In this document: piece by piece, positions 53,668 through 62,649 of the stretch
How the letters are laid out: every line of letters starts with the position of its first letter
How positions within the stretch are numbered: position 1 is the stretch's first letter
NCBI GenBank assembly: GCA_050008575.1
Contig: JBEKMJ010000033.1
Location: forward strand, 1-64,000
Direction of reading: 5' to 3'
Length of the DNA stretch: 64,000 nt
Source of the DNA: Bog-159 sp050008575
GTDB taxonomy: Bacteria > Acidobacteriota > Terriglobia > Bryobacterales > Bryobacteraceae
Position numbers and translations under genes: made by a program
Notes under the pieces: generated by a model
What the model saw: the letters and a program-made list of their open reading frames with translations, nothing else
Database searches by the model: none
What the model was told of the DNA's origin: nothing

Positions 53668-54026
53668 ATGGCAACCACAGAATTGGTAAGCGTCGAGGAA
53701 TACCTGCATTCGACCTTCGAACATGACGCATTCGCACCCAGTCGGATCCGGCCCGGTATCGTGTCCCGGGCCTGTGTGTCACCAAGGGAGAGGCTGCCGA
53801 GGACATTTTCACGGAACCGCCGTTACTGTGTATCGAGATTCTGTGTCCCGATGACGCCGCTGTGGAATTGCGCGCCAAAGTGCGCGAGTATCGGGCGTTC
53901 GGGGTGGCTTATGTATGGATCGTGGATCCCGAGACAGGCACAGGCGAGATCCATACGGCCCGCGGCGTCGAACTGGTGGAAGACGGAATATTTCGCTCAG
54001 GCGAGATCCAGGTCCAGCTACTCTGA
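53668..54026 (+). pseudogene. Uma2-family (DUF820) endonuclease remnant
   Basis: Begins MATTELVSVEEYLHSTFEHDA, a standard Uma2 N-terminus, but near 53730 the frame shifts. The sequence resumes in another frame far downstream in the fold with RYRVPGLCVTKGEAAEDIF, LLCIEILCPDD and AKVREYRAFGVAYVWIVDPETG, ending at 54026. Roughly 60-80 residues, including much of the PD-(D/E)xK core, are missing. An intact family member lies at 62649-63323. Confidence 0.78.
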
Positions 54027-54365
54027 TCACACCAGCCGGGGGGAACCCGCTTCGACTGCTTGTTGCGCGGGCTGATCCTGCGCCCCTGTGCAGACGTACC
54101 GCGCTACGAACTCCGCCAATTCCGCAATCGAAAGATCGCGCTGCTTCTGGCCGATGTCCGACAGCAGTTCGGCAAAGGGCATCATGGTGGCTTGATAATG
54201 TTCCTGGATGTGGTTGCACAGAACCACGGCATCCAGCGACTCCAGACCCAGCCCGCTGAAAAGCAGCGATTGCGGGCCCACGGGGTCGGCATAGTCCCAA
54301 TCCTGGCAGAGGTCCTGCACGGTTTTCAGGACGTAGGCGAGAATCTCCGGCTGTGTGGGTTTCAT
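54027..54365 (-). CDS. Free-standing acyl carrier protein
   Basis: A 112-residue protein starting at ATG 54365, which overlaps the stop of the giant synthase by four bases (ATGA). It has an ACP fold with the phosphopantetheine serine in GLGLESLDAVVL and a long loop before it (DWDYADPVGPQSLLFSG). It differs clearly from the four tandem ACPs in the synthase (L-E-S here, I-D-S there), so it is not a detached copy of them. It may carry the starter, the finished chain or an intermediate between the two synthases. The C-terminal ~25 residues are Ala/Gln-rich and unstructured-looking. Confidence 0.85.
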   Translation of the reverse strand: MKPTQPEILAYVLKTVQDLCQDWDYADPVGPQSLLFSGLGLESLDAVVLCNHIQEHYQATMMPFAELLSDIGQKQRDLSIAELAEFVARYVCTGAQDQPAQQAVEAGSPRLV

Positions 54366-57300
54366 TTCAGGCTCCCAAAAGCATGGACTGGTATGCGCGG
54401 CGTGCTGGCGGGCAAGGCGATTTCCCTCCAGGGACCTTCCCCCATCGCCACTACCGGATCGGATTGCGGACCGGCTTCCATCTCGCGCAGGGCCGCTTGG
54501 GCCCCTCCATCCAGCGGGACCATCTGAATGCCGCGCGCGAGGAACTGCTGCCGCACTTCTTCGGAAACCATGCCGCTCGATCCCCAGGGCCCCCAGTTCA
54601 TAGCCACCACATGGGCCGGCCACTGGGCGGAAAGGAGCACGGACAAACCGTTCATGATGCCGTTGGCGGCGGCATAGTCCGCCTGGCCACGATTGCCGAA
54701 GGCCGCCGTTACCGACGACATCAGCAGCAGGCATTGCAGGCTCTCGGGCCGCAGCTTGCGGCTGAGCAGGAAAACGGCATCGGCCTTGGTATGCACCACG
54801 CGGTCGAACGATTCCGGGGTTTTGTCGCGGATGAGTTTATCTTCGATAATGCCGGCGCCGTGAACGACCACATCCAGGCGGCCATGGTCGGCGTAGATGC
54901 CGTCGATCAACTGGCCGAAGGCCTCCTCGTTGCGCACGTCCACGGAATGATACTCCACCTTGGCGCCGGTGCGTCGCAGACTTTCGATGCTTTCGACGAT
55001 CTCGCGATCTTTCAGCAGGCGCTGCAGGGCGGCCTCCACCGCGGCGGGTTTCACGGTAGTGGACAAAGCGCGCAGCCGGGCGGTCAGGGCCGCTTTCAAG
55101 CGCGGCATTTCAGCGATGCCTGCGGTGTCGGCAGGCTCCGGTCCGCAGGGCAGCGGAGAAGCGCCGGCCAAGATTAATGTGGGCTGATATTGTTCGGCAA
55201 GCTGCCGGGCAATCTCGGCTGTGACGCCGCGCGCGCCGCCGGTCACCAGGAATACCCAATCGCGCTGGATGTGCCGTATGGTCTCGCCGTCGAGCGGCGC
55301 GATTTGCGGCACTACCGTCAGGCGGCGGTCGCCAGGCAGACCCACCTGCAAGGTGTCGTCGGGAGAGGTCAGTTCGTCGACCAGTTTTTGGCGCAAGATG
55401 GGGTTCGGATCGGTGGGGTCCAGATCCACGACCTTGCACAAGACCCCGGTGAATTCCAGCGCCAGCGTTTTGGTGAAATCGGCCACAGCGAAATGCGTAG
55501 GTGAAAATGGTCCATTGGGTTGCAGCCCGAATGCGCCGCCGCGCGCTGTAATGGCGGCAAACAGCGCGCCACCGGCGCGGCCGGTCTGTTTGAGATCGTT
55601 CTCGGTGGCGCGGGCCAGCGCGTATAGACTGCGGACGTCCAGCCGCACTAACTCACGCCACTCCGCGAAACTCGACTGCAAAGCGGGCAAGCCGGCGCGC
55701 AACGGCAACAGGTGAATGATGGCGCCGATAGGGCCGAACTGCTGGCGGATGGTGCCGATCAACGATTCCACATGCGCCGGATCGGCGAGGTCGGTAGTGA
55801 ATACATCGCCCGCGCCGATGGTCGCGTCGGGGCTGTGGCGCAGCAGCAGGGCGCGCTCACCATTGCGCTTCAGTTCATCGGCGAGCGCGGAAGCGATGCC
55901 GGTTTCGTCGTCGGTGATCAAGCAAATGCGGCCAGGATAGTATTTCGGCTTGGACTGGCTGCGCGGCTTGTCGGCAGTGGTCAGGATGAAGCGGGGGACT
56001 TGGGCCGCCGCGGCGGACTGCTGCGCCGGCTGGCCCACCGCGGCGGCGATGCGGTCGGCGATTTCACGCAGAGTGCGGGCGGTGGTCAGCTTCTCCATCG
56101 CGGCCTGGATTGGGGCTTGTTCGGCGGGTGTGGAGCGCTGCTGCAGAGCGGTCAGAATTTCGACGCGTTTGATGGAGTCGATGCCCAGATCGGCTTCGAT
56201 GCCGGCATCCAGGTCGAGCATATCGGGTTCGTAGCCGGTGCGTTCACTGGCGATTTTCACCAGTTCGGAGAGATAGTCGCGCCCGGTGGCAACAGGCGCG
56301 GCGGCTGGCATAGCCGGCGCCGGTGCGTGGGGCGCAATAGCGGCGGTGTTTTCGCCTACGGAACTGGCGATCAGGTCCGCAATTTCACGTAGCGTGCGGG
56401 CGCTGGTGAGCTTGTTCATGATGCCCTGCACGCTCTGCTGTTGCTGCGGCGTGCCGAGCTTCTGCAGGGCGGTCAGGATTTCGACGCGCTTGATGGAATC
56501 GATGCCCAGATCGGCTTCAATGCCGGCATCCAGGTCGAGCATCTCCGGCGGATATCCGGTACGCTCGGCGGCGACCGCGCGCAGTTCCGTGATGAAGTCG
56601 CGATTTATGGATACCGGCGCCGCGGACACGGGCGGAGCGGAGGGCGCAGGGACGGACGGACCCGGGACTTGTGCCGCGGTCTGTTCCAGTATCGTTGCGA
56701 TTTCTCTTAGAGTTTTAGCGCTCGTGAGCTGGTTCAGAACTCCCTGCACCTGCCGTTGCTGCTCTGGCGTACCGAGCTTCTGCAGCGCGGTCAGGATTTC
56801 GACGCGCTTGATGGAATCGATGCCCAAGTCGGATTCAATGCCGGCGTCCAGGTCGAGCATCTCGGGAGGATAGCCGGTGCGCTCGGCGGCCACGGCGCGC
56901 AATTCGGCGATGAAGTCGCGAGTAACGCTCCCTGACGGTGGCGGCTCAGAAACGGCGGGGCGCGGCTCAGAAACGGCGGCGATCAGATCGGCGATTTCGC
57001 GGAGAGTGCGAGCACCAGTCAGTTTGTTCATGATGCCCTGCGCGCTCTGCTGTTCGGCGGGTGTGCCGAGCTTTTGCAGGGCGGTCAGGATTTCGACGCG
57101 CTTGATGGAGTCGATGCCCAAGTCGGATTCGATGCCCGCGTCCAGGTCCAACATCTCAGGCGGATAGCCGGTGCGCTCGGCGGCTATGCGGCGCAGATCT
57201 TCAATGAAGCTGCGCTGGGCCGATACGACGAGTTCCGCTGGCGGCGCAGCCACAACCGGTGCAGTCACTACCCGTGCGGGAGGCTGTAGTACTGGGGCGG

Positions 57301-60300
57301 CGACGGCCACGGGCGGTAGTTGAGGCGCAGCCGGAAACGAAACCGGAACTGCGGGCGCACCTTGCAGGTAGGCCGTCATAATGGCGGTCTGCGTCTGCAG
57401 CACCTGTTTCATGAGCTGCTGGAATTGCAGCATCACGGCGTCGCTGGCTCCGGACGCGGGGAAGGATGGCGGAACAGGCGCTGGTAGAGGCACGGCTGCT
57501 TGAGCCACCACGGGCGCCGGCGGTGGAACGGCGGAACGCAAAACCAGATCGAGCGGCTTGACGACCTGCGGCGGCCGGTTGCGCGGAAACGCCCGCAGGC
57601 CGTTCACCAGCCAACCGGTTTCACGCGCCTCGGGTTCGGGCTGGCTGACGCGGCCGCGGAGGAGTTGCGCGGTATCCACCGGCGCGCCTTCGATTGCCAA
57701 CTGCGCGAGCGCTTGCAGGAATTGCACCAAGCCGTTGCGGTCGCTGTCGATTTGAATGAAGCGGGCGTCCTTGCCATCCAGGATCTGGCGCGCCAAGCCG
57801 GTGAGCACACCCTTGGGTCCCACTTCCACAAATACGCGCGCGCCTTGCTCGTACATGGCGCGAATCTCATCCACGAATTTCACCGGACGTACCAAGTGGC
57901 TCGCAAGCAGGGCCGCGATTTCCTTAGGATCTTCCGGATACTGTCCGCCCAGGGTGTTGGAGAAAACCGCCGCATGGGGTTTGGCGAACGTCTGCCGCGC
58001 CAGTACTTCGGCGAATCGCTCGCGCGCCGGCTCCATCAGCGGCGAATGGAAAGCGCAAGCCACGGGGATGAGCCGCGCCGCAAGCTTGGCGGCCTCCAGC
58101 TTTTGGATGGCTGTGTGGACCGCGGCATTCGAACCGGAAATGACGGTCTGGCGCGGGCTGTTGTGATTGGCCAGCGTGATGCCTTCCATGCCATCCCCAT
58201 CTTTAGCGAGGGCCTTGACAATAGTATCCGCATCGGCTGACACAGCAGCCATGGTGCCGGCTTCATCGTGGGTCGTATCTTTGATGGCGCGGCCCCGGGA
58301 TTCGGACAGCTCGAACAAGGCGCTATCGGAAATCACCCCGGCGGCGGCCAGCGCAACATATTCGCCATAGCTATGGCCGGCGGTCATGTCCGCGCGCACG
58401 CCCAGCCGCGCGAGTATCCGGCATAGCCCGATCTCGACCACGCCTAGCGCGGGCTGCGCGACGACCGTGTCGGTCAGTTCCAGGTTCTGTTGCTTTTCTT
58501 GCTCGGCGCTGAATGCGGGCGGCGGATAAATGTAGGCGCTGAGCTTCTTGGGGAAGCGTCCGGCGAGCGACTCCTCGGCTTGTTCCAGACTGGCGCGGAA
58601 TTCAGGAAAGATAAGCGCCAGTTCGCGCAGCATGTGCGGTTTTTGCGAACCCTGGCCGGGGAACAGGAACGCGACTTTGCCCCGCGGGGGGCCGAAGGCC
58701 AGGTAGACGCCTTGCGGGTCGTTGAGCGGTTGTTTAGATTCGAGCGCGGCTTTGGCTTTGGTTAGTTTCGCGCGGAGATCTTCCGGCGAGGTTGCGACAA
58801 TCGCTAGACGGGTTTGCGACGGCTGAGAGCTGTCGCGGCAGGCACGCGTGCCTGCGCCGCGAGGTGCATCCAGATCCGCTGGCGTGGGGTCGTTCCAGAC
58901 ATACAACTCGGCCGGCCACTTCTCGGTTTGCGCCACATCGGCCGGATCTCTCAGATCGCCCCGAAACTCCTCCAGCACAGCGTGGAAATTGGTGCCGCCG
59001 AAGCCGAATGCGCTGACACCTCCGCGGCGCGGCGTGGCGGCCGGCGGGATCCACGGCAGCGTTTCGGTATTCACGAAAATGGGTGTGCCCGGTTCGAGCA
59101 GTTTCGGATTGGGCTTTTGCACGTGCAGGGTAGCCGGCAGCGTCTTGTGATAAAGCGCCAGCGCCACTTTCATTAATCCGGTAATTCCAGCGGCGGACTT
59201 GGTATGCCCCACCATGGATTTCACCGAACCGATCGCAACGCTTTGCGGCGTGGCCCCATCGGCGAGGAAAACGTCGGCTACCGCGGATAGTTCACTGGCG
59301 TCGCCCAGAGCGGTGCCCGTTCCGTGCGCTTCAATCAAGCCCACCGTCGAAGGACGAATGCCGGCGCGTTCGTAAGCGCGCTGTAGCGCCAGGATCTGGC
59401 CTTCCAGACGCGGCGCGGTCATACTGCGGCCCTTGCCGTCGCTCGATCCGGCCACTCCCTTGATGACGGCATAAATGCGATCGCCGTCGCGCTCGGCATC
59501 TTCCAGGCGCTTCAGCACCATCATGCTGATGCCTTCGCTGATGGCGATGCCATCGGCCGACTCATCGAACGTGCGGCAGCGGCCGCGGCCGGAAAGCGCC
59601 TGTGCCTTGGCAAAACACAAGTAGCCGAAAGGACTCTGCGCCGTGTCCACACCGCCCACGATGGCCATATCGCTCGAATGATCGGCCAATTCTCGCGCGG
59701 CCAGGTATACGGCGGCCAGGGAAGAAGCGCAGGCCGCATCCACGCTGAAGTTTACACCGCCCAGATCGAAGCGGTTGGCCACGCGGCCGGCGGCCACGTT
59801 CAGCAACAGGCCGGCGAAGGAATCTTCGGTCCACTCCGGCAGCTCCTGCAACAACTCCGCGGGAGGCTTGCTGATGAACTGCTGCAGCATGGAGCGCACC
59901 GCATATTGCAGGCCCACATCGCCCAGCCCGCCGCTCAGGCCCAGAATTACGGAAGTCTTCTGGCGCGGAAAATCCCGATCATGATAGCCGGCATCCCGCA
60001 GCGCCTGGTCAACCGTAACCAGCGCCAGCAATTGCAAGGGGTCGATGGACGGCAGCGCGGTGGGCGGAATGCCGTAGCGCATGGGATCGAATGGCACGGG
60101 ATCCAGAAAGCCACCCCAACGGGAGTGGATCTTGTCTTTGGCCTTGCGGTCGGGGTCGTAGTACAGGTCGACGTTGAAGCGCTCCTTGGGAATGTCGCCG
60201 ATGGCATCGACTTTGTTCAGAATATTGGCCCAGAAGGCGCGCACGTTGGGCGCTTTTGGAAGCAGGCAACCCATGCCCACGATGGCGACATCGAAAGGCT

Positions 60301-61075
60301 TGAGCGGCGGCGCGGTCTCCACGCGCGGGCCGGCGAATGGCACGGCCAGTTCGCCGATTAAGCGGGCGCCTTCATCGGCGATCTCCGCGCCGGCCAGGAT
60401 ACCGATTTGTACGCCTTTTTCCGCCAGCGGGGCGGATAGGACCGCCGCCATGGCCGCGGAACGGGCGTCGTTAATACCCGAGAACGCTACGCGCGCCGTC
60501 CCGCCGGCGAGCAGTTCCTCAATGCCGGCATCGTCCAGCCCTTCGATGATGCGGGTATCGGGCTTCGCCTCCGCCAGAGGCTCCAGCCGCGCGTGTTTTC
60601 CAGCCGATTCGACATGTTCGCGAATGGAATCCCGCAGGCCGCGCACGATGGCAGGCAGCGTTCGAAATCGTTGGGCCAGCGATGTCCAGGAAGCGTCCTC
60701 GACATCCAGTACCACGCCTGCCGCACCGCCCGCATACCAGGCGGCCGCCGTATGCAGACCGATGCCGCCCGCTCCCCACAACGGGACAGGAGAAGCCAAC
60801 GGCGTCTTCGATACCGCGCCATCGAAGCCCAACTCGCCAGCCATGGCAGCCTGTTCCGGCGTGGAAACTTCCAGCAGAACGCGACGAGGTTGCGCGCGCG
60901 CCAGCTTCAGCAGTTCCTTAGTCCGCTTGCGCCCGGCCGCTGCAACGATCACGCATTCGGTTTCGGATGCGAGCGACGGCCGATCGGAATCCAGTCTGAC
61001 GCCGAACACGCCACGGCCATGCTGCCGTAGACGTTCCGGCGCGTTCAAAACGAGGAATTCAAATTGTTCCGGCAT
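54362..61075 (-). CDS. PfaA-like synthase: NMO-like fragment-KS-AT-ACP x4-KR
   Basis: A 2237-residue iterative synthase. Residues ~1-250 look like a shortened nitronate-monooxygenase/PfaD-type TIM barrel (WGAGGIGLHTAAAWYAGGAAGVVLDVE near 105), which in PUFA synthases is the enoyl reductase; it is too short for a complete one. KS ~260-705, with Cys449 in DAACASSLAAVYLA, EAHGTGTALGD and GSVKSMVGHTKSAAG. AT ~805-1110: FPGQGSQKPHML and a Ser near 901 in AGHSYGEYVALA. Four near-identical ACPs have phosphopantetheine Ser1323, 1421, 1527 and 1634, each in GIDSIKRVEIL, joined by Pro/Ala linkers. KR ~1715-2237: FLVTGGARGVTAEIA at ~1940 and Tyr near 2132 in GQADYAAANGIMNGL. The domain order is that of PfaA with tandem carriers. 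Product unknown: a PUFA, hydroxylated or glycolipid-type long chain is likeliest, with dehydration supplied by the 48505 protein. Confidence 0.92.
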   Translation of the reverse strand: MPEQFEFLVLNAPERLRQHGRGVFGVRLDSDRPSLASETECVIVAAAGRKRTKELLKLARAQPRRVLLEVSTPEQAAMAGELGFDGAVSKTPLASPVPLWGAGGIGLHTAAAWYAGGAAGVVLDVEDASWTSLAQRFRTLPAIVRGLRDSIREHVESAGKHARLEPLAEAKPDTRIIEGLDDAGIEELLAGGTARVAFSGINDARSAAMAAVLSAPLAEKGVQIGILAGAEIADEGARLIGELAVPFAGPRVETAPPLKPFDVAIVGMGCLLPKAPNVRAFWANILNKVDAIGDIPKERFNVDLYYDPDRKAKDKIHSRWGGFLDPVPFDPMRYGIPPTALPSIDPLQLLALVTVDQALRDAGYHDRDFPRQKTSVILGLSGGLGDVGLQYAVRSMLQQFISKPPAELLQELPEWTEDSFAGLLLNVAAGRVANRFDLGGVNFSVDAACASSLAAVYLAARELADHSSDMAIVGGVDTAQSPFGYLCFAKAQALSGRGRCRTFDESADGIAISEGISMMVLKRLEDAERDGDRIYAVIKGVAGSSDGKGRSMTAPRLEGQILALQRAYERAGIRPSTVGLIEAHGTGTALGDASELSAVADVFLADGATPQSVAIGSVKSMVGHTKSAAGITGLMKVALALYHKTLPATLHVQKPNPKLLEPGTPIFVNTETLPWIPPAATPRRGGVSAFGFGGTNFHAVLEEFRGDLRDPADVAQTEKWPAELYVWNDPTPADLDAPRGAGTRACRDSSQPSQTRLAIVATSPEDLRAKLTKAKAALESKQPLNDPQGVYLAFGPPRGKVAFLFPGQGSQKPHMLRELALIFPEFRASLEQAEESLAGRFPKKLSAYIYPPPAFSAEQEKQQNLELTDTVVAQPALGVVEIGLCRILARLGVRADMTAGHSYGEYVALAAAGVISDSALFELSESRGRAIKDTTHDEAGTMAAVSADADTIVKALAKDGDGMEGITLANHNSPRQTVISGSNAAVHTAIQKLEAAKLAARLIPVACAFHSPLMEPARERFAEVLARQTFAKPHAAVFSNTLGGQYPEDPKEIAALLASHLVRPVKFVDEIRAMYEQGARVFVEVGPKGVLTGLARQILDGKDARFIQIDSDRNGLVQFLQALAQLAIEGAPVDTAQLLRGRVSQPEPEARETGWLVNGLRAFPRNRPPQVVKPLDLVLRSAVPPPAPVVAQAAVPLPAPVPPSFPASGASDAVMLQFQQLMKQVLQTQTAIMTAYLQGAPAVPVSFPAAPQLPPVAVAAPVLQPPARVVTAPVVAAPPAELVVSAQRSFIEDLRRIAAERTGYPPEMLDLDAGIESDLGIDSIKRVEILTALQKLGTPAEQQSAQGIMNKLTGARTLREIADLIAAVSEPRPAVSEPPPSGSVTRDFIAELRAVAAERTGYPPEMLDLDAGIESDLGIDSIKRVEILTALQKLGTPEQQRQVQGVLNQLTSAKTLREIATILEQTAAQVPGPSVPAPSAPPVSAAPVSINRDFITELRAVAAERTGYPPEMLDLDAGIEADLGIDSIKRVEILTALQKLGTPQQQQSVQGIMNKLTSARTLREIADLIASSVGENTAAIAPHAPAPAMPAAAPVATGRDYLSELVKIASERTGYEPDMLDLDAGIEADLGIDSIKRVEILTALQQRSTPAEQAPIQAAMEKLTTARTLREIADRIAAAVGQPAQQSAAAAQVPRFILTTADKPRSQSKPKYYPGRICLITDDETGIASALADELKRNGERALLLRHSPDATIGAGDVFTTDLADPAHVESLIGTIRQQFGPIGAIIHLLPLRAGLPALQSSFAEWRELVRLDVRSLYALARATENDLKQTGRAGGALFAAITARGGAFGLQPNGPFSPTHFAVADFTKTLALEFTGVLCKVVDLDPTDPNPILRQKLVDELTSPDDTLQVGLPGDRRLTVVPQIAPLDGETIRHIQRDWVFLVTGGARGVTAEIARQLAEQYQPTLILAGASPLPCGPEPADTAGIAEMPRLKAALTARLRALSTTVKPAAVEAALQRLLKDREIVESIESLRRTGAKVEYHSVDVRNEEAFGQLIDGIYADHGRLDVVVHGAGIIEDKLIRDKTPESFDRVVHTKADAVFLLSRKLRPESLQCLLLMSSVTAAFGNRGQADYAAANGIMNGLSVLLSAQWPAHVVAMNWGPWGSSGMVSEEVRQQFLARGIQMVPLDGGAQAALREMEAGPQSDPVVAMGEGPWREIALPASTPRIPVHAFGSLK
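56040..57215 (-). repeat. Four tandem ACP modules
   Basis: Four copies of an ~80-residue carrier domain spaced 98, 106 and 107 residues apart. Each carries ERTGY(P/E)P(E/D)MLDLDAGI and GIDSIKRVEIL. DNA identity between copies is very high around the serine, suggesting recent duplication or gene conversion, while the Pro/Ala linkers vary. Confidence 0.88.
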
Positions 61076-61261
61076 TCTCTCCGTTCCCTGCCAGGCTGCC
61101 TGTGACGGGATTATTGCAGAATCTGTATCGCGGCTTCGCCGTGGAAGGGGGCTGCGTCGCCCAGTTTTCAGTATAGGGACCGAACACCCTTCGGCACCAG
61201 TATCTAAAGATTATACCGGTTATGCACAGCCGAGGTAAGGTTCAGCACCAAGCCAAAAGTA

Positions 61262-61717
61262 CTAAATCAGTCGCCGATCGAAGGTGAATCGCCGTGCATG
61301 CACCAGGCGCAGGCGTTTCGCGTCGGGATGTTCCGGATTCAGCACAAGATTACGCTCTTCAGGAAGGATCGCGGAGGGTACGGCCAAAAGGCAGGAAGGT
61401 CCTTGCCGCCGCCAGCGGCTGCCGATTTGACGCGTGGCTTCTTCATCCGCGCTCCAATTCGCCGGAAGAGGGGCAAACTCTCCGACCTTGGTTTCCAGGA
61501 CCGGCGCGGAAAATTCCAGCCGGGCGAGCTGGAGATCGTCGGGTAGCAAATCGGGATCGGTATGCGCCAAGCGCTCCAGCACTACGACCGCAGGGGATTG
61601 TCCGATGTAAACCACGCGTTCCCCCAATGTGTGCCAGCGTCCATTGGCAAACATGCCGCCGACGCCATCCAGGCCGGGTCCGTGCGGGGCTCGGTACAGC
61701 TTCCATAACGACGGCAT
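61262..61717 (-). CDS. RES-domain toxin
   Basis: A 151-residue RES-family protein; RES toxins deplete NAD+. ATG 61717 was chosen because it overlaps the antitoxin stop (TGATG) and gives MPSLWKLYRAPHG, the family start. Likely active-site residues are Arg27 (NGRWH), Tyr37 (VVYIGQSP) and Glu48 (VVLERLAH), with the Arg-x-Ser region replaced further down by family-typical VPSAILPEERNLVLNPEHPD. The order, antitoxin then toxin, matches RES-Xre systems. Confidence 0.88.
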   Translation of the reverse strand: MPSLWKLYRAPHGPGLDGVGGMFANGRWHTLGERVVYIGQSPAVVVLERLAHTDPDLLPDDLQLARLEFSAPVLETKVGEFAPLPANWSADEEATRQIGSRWRRQGPSCLLAVPSAILPEERNLVLNPEHPDAKRLRLVHARRFTFDRRLI

Positions 61718-62139
61718 CAATACACAAACCCATACTGAATCTGGCGCAGTTCGCGCTCCACCTGTTGTGTGCCGGCGTCGGTATCGAGCAGCTTGAGAGG
61801 CGCCTCGTTGGCGAGCGCCCGGCTCGGCCGTTTGAGCCATTGCGAGGCCTTTTCGCCATCGCCGAACACCTCGACAGCCAGTGTGTAAATGCGATCCATC
61901 CGGGAGAGACGATCCGAAGCGGCCGGGCTGAGCCGGTCCGCGTGTGCGTGCTTGCGCTGCAGGGTCCGCTGGGATACGCCCAGTATCCGCAACAGCGCCG
62001 CGCGGTCCACCGACAGCAGTTGCGTCATTTGATTCAGCTTCCCGGCTGGGAGGCCTTTGCGGGCCGCGCCGATGGCCAGGGTGGTGGCGGTCGGAGGGGC
62101 TGAGGCTGTACGCGCCATTTGTCCAATATTATCCGCCAT
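61717..62139 (-). CDS. Xre/MbcA/ParS-type antitoxin of the RES pair
   Basis: A 140-residue protein with an Xre-like helix-turn-helix (DRAALLRILGVSQRTLQRK) followed by a DUF2384-type C-terminal domain (RMDRIYTLAVEVFGDGEKASQWLKRPSRALANEAPLKLL) that inserts into the toxin. The first ATG is at 62139, with ATG 62118 as an alternative; the N-terminal ~40 residues are low-complexity. It probably represses the shared promoter. Confidence 0.88.
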   Translation of the reverse strand: MADNIGQMARTASAPPTATTLAIGAARKGLPAGKLNQMTQLLSVDRAALLRILGVSQRTLQRKHAHADRLSPAASDRLSRMDRIYTLAVEVFGDGEKASQWLKRPSRALANEAPLKLLDTDAGTQQVERELRQIQYGFVY

Positions 62140-62181
62140 TTGTCGCGCGACGCAAGGTGCGGGGGAATCAGTGCGGGGGAA

Positions 62182-62649
62182 TCAGACGCTCTCCACCACC
62201 CGTCCATCCCGCACCAACACGAACGGTATGCCGCAACGCGCGGCGAGGAGCCGGTCGCGCTCGCCGTCGCCGATCAGGAGCGAAGCGGCCAGATCGATGT
62301 CCCACTTCCGTTGCGCGTCGATCACCATGCCGGGCAGCGGCTTGCGGCAGTTGCAGGCGCCTTCCGCGTGCGGGCAATAGAAGATATCGTCTAGGACGGC
62401 GCCTTGTGCGGCCAATTCGGAGCGCATTCTTTCGTGCAATGCCAGCAGATCGGCCTCAGAATGCCTGCCCAACGCGATGCCTCGTTGATTGGTGATCACG
62501 ATCGCCAGAAAGCCGGCGGTTTTGAACAGGCGGATCCAGGAAACCACTTCCGGCAGCAGATGGAACTCTTCCCAGCGCTGGATATATTCGCCGGCGGGCG
62601 GGGCGGCGTTGATGACCCCATCACGGTCCAGGAAGAGGCAGCGCCGCAT
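62182..62649 (-). CDS. gmhB: GmhB-like HAD phosphatase (heptose-1,7-bisphosphate 7-phosphatase type)
   Basis: A 155-residue HAD-superfamily phosphatase. Asp8/Asp10 of FLDRDGVIN form the catalytic pair, VITNQRGIALG is motif II, CPHAEGACNCRKP is the zinc-binding Cys/His loop followed by the motif III lysine, and LLIGDGERD is motif IV. Relatives dephosphorylate heptose bisphosphate for LPS or GDP-heptose for S-layer glycans; related histidinol-phosphate phosphatases cannot be excluded. No other heptose gene is present here. Its start overlaps the upstream Uma2 stop by one base (TAATG). Confidence 0.85.
   Translation of the reverse strand: MRRCLFLDRDGVINAAPPAGEYIQRWEEFHLLPEVVSWIRLFKTAGFLAIVITNQRGIALGRHSEADLLALHERMRSELAAQGAVLDDIFYCPHAEGACNCRKPLPGMVIDAQRKWDIDLAASLLIGDGERDRLLAARCGIPFVLVRDGRVVESV

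Noticed and set aside
56100..57200. Plus-strand open frames across the tandem ACPs
   Set aside because: They repeat with the same period as the ACP modules on the minus strand and are their reverse-strand shadows.
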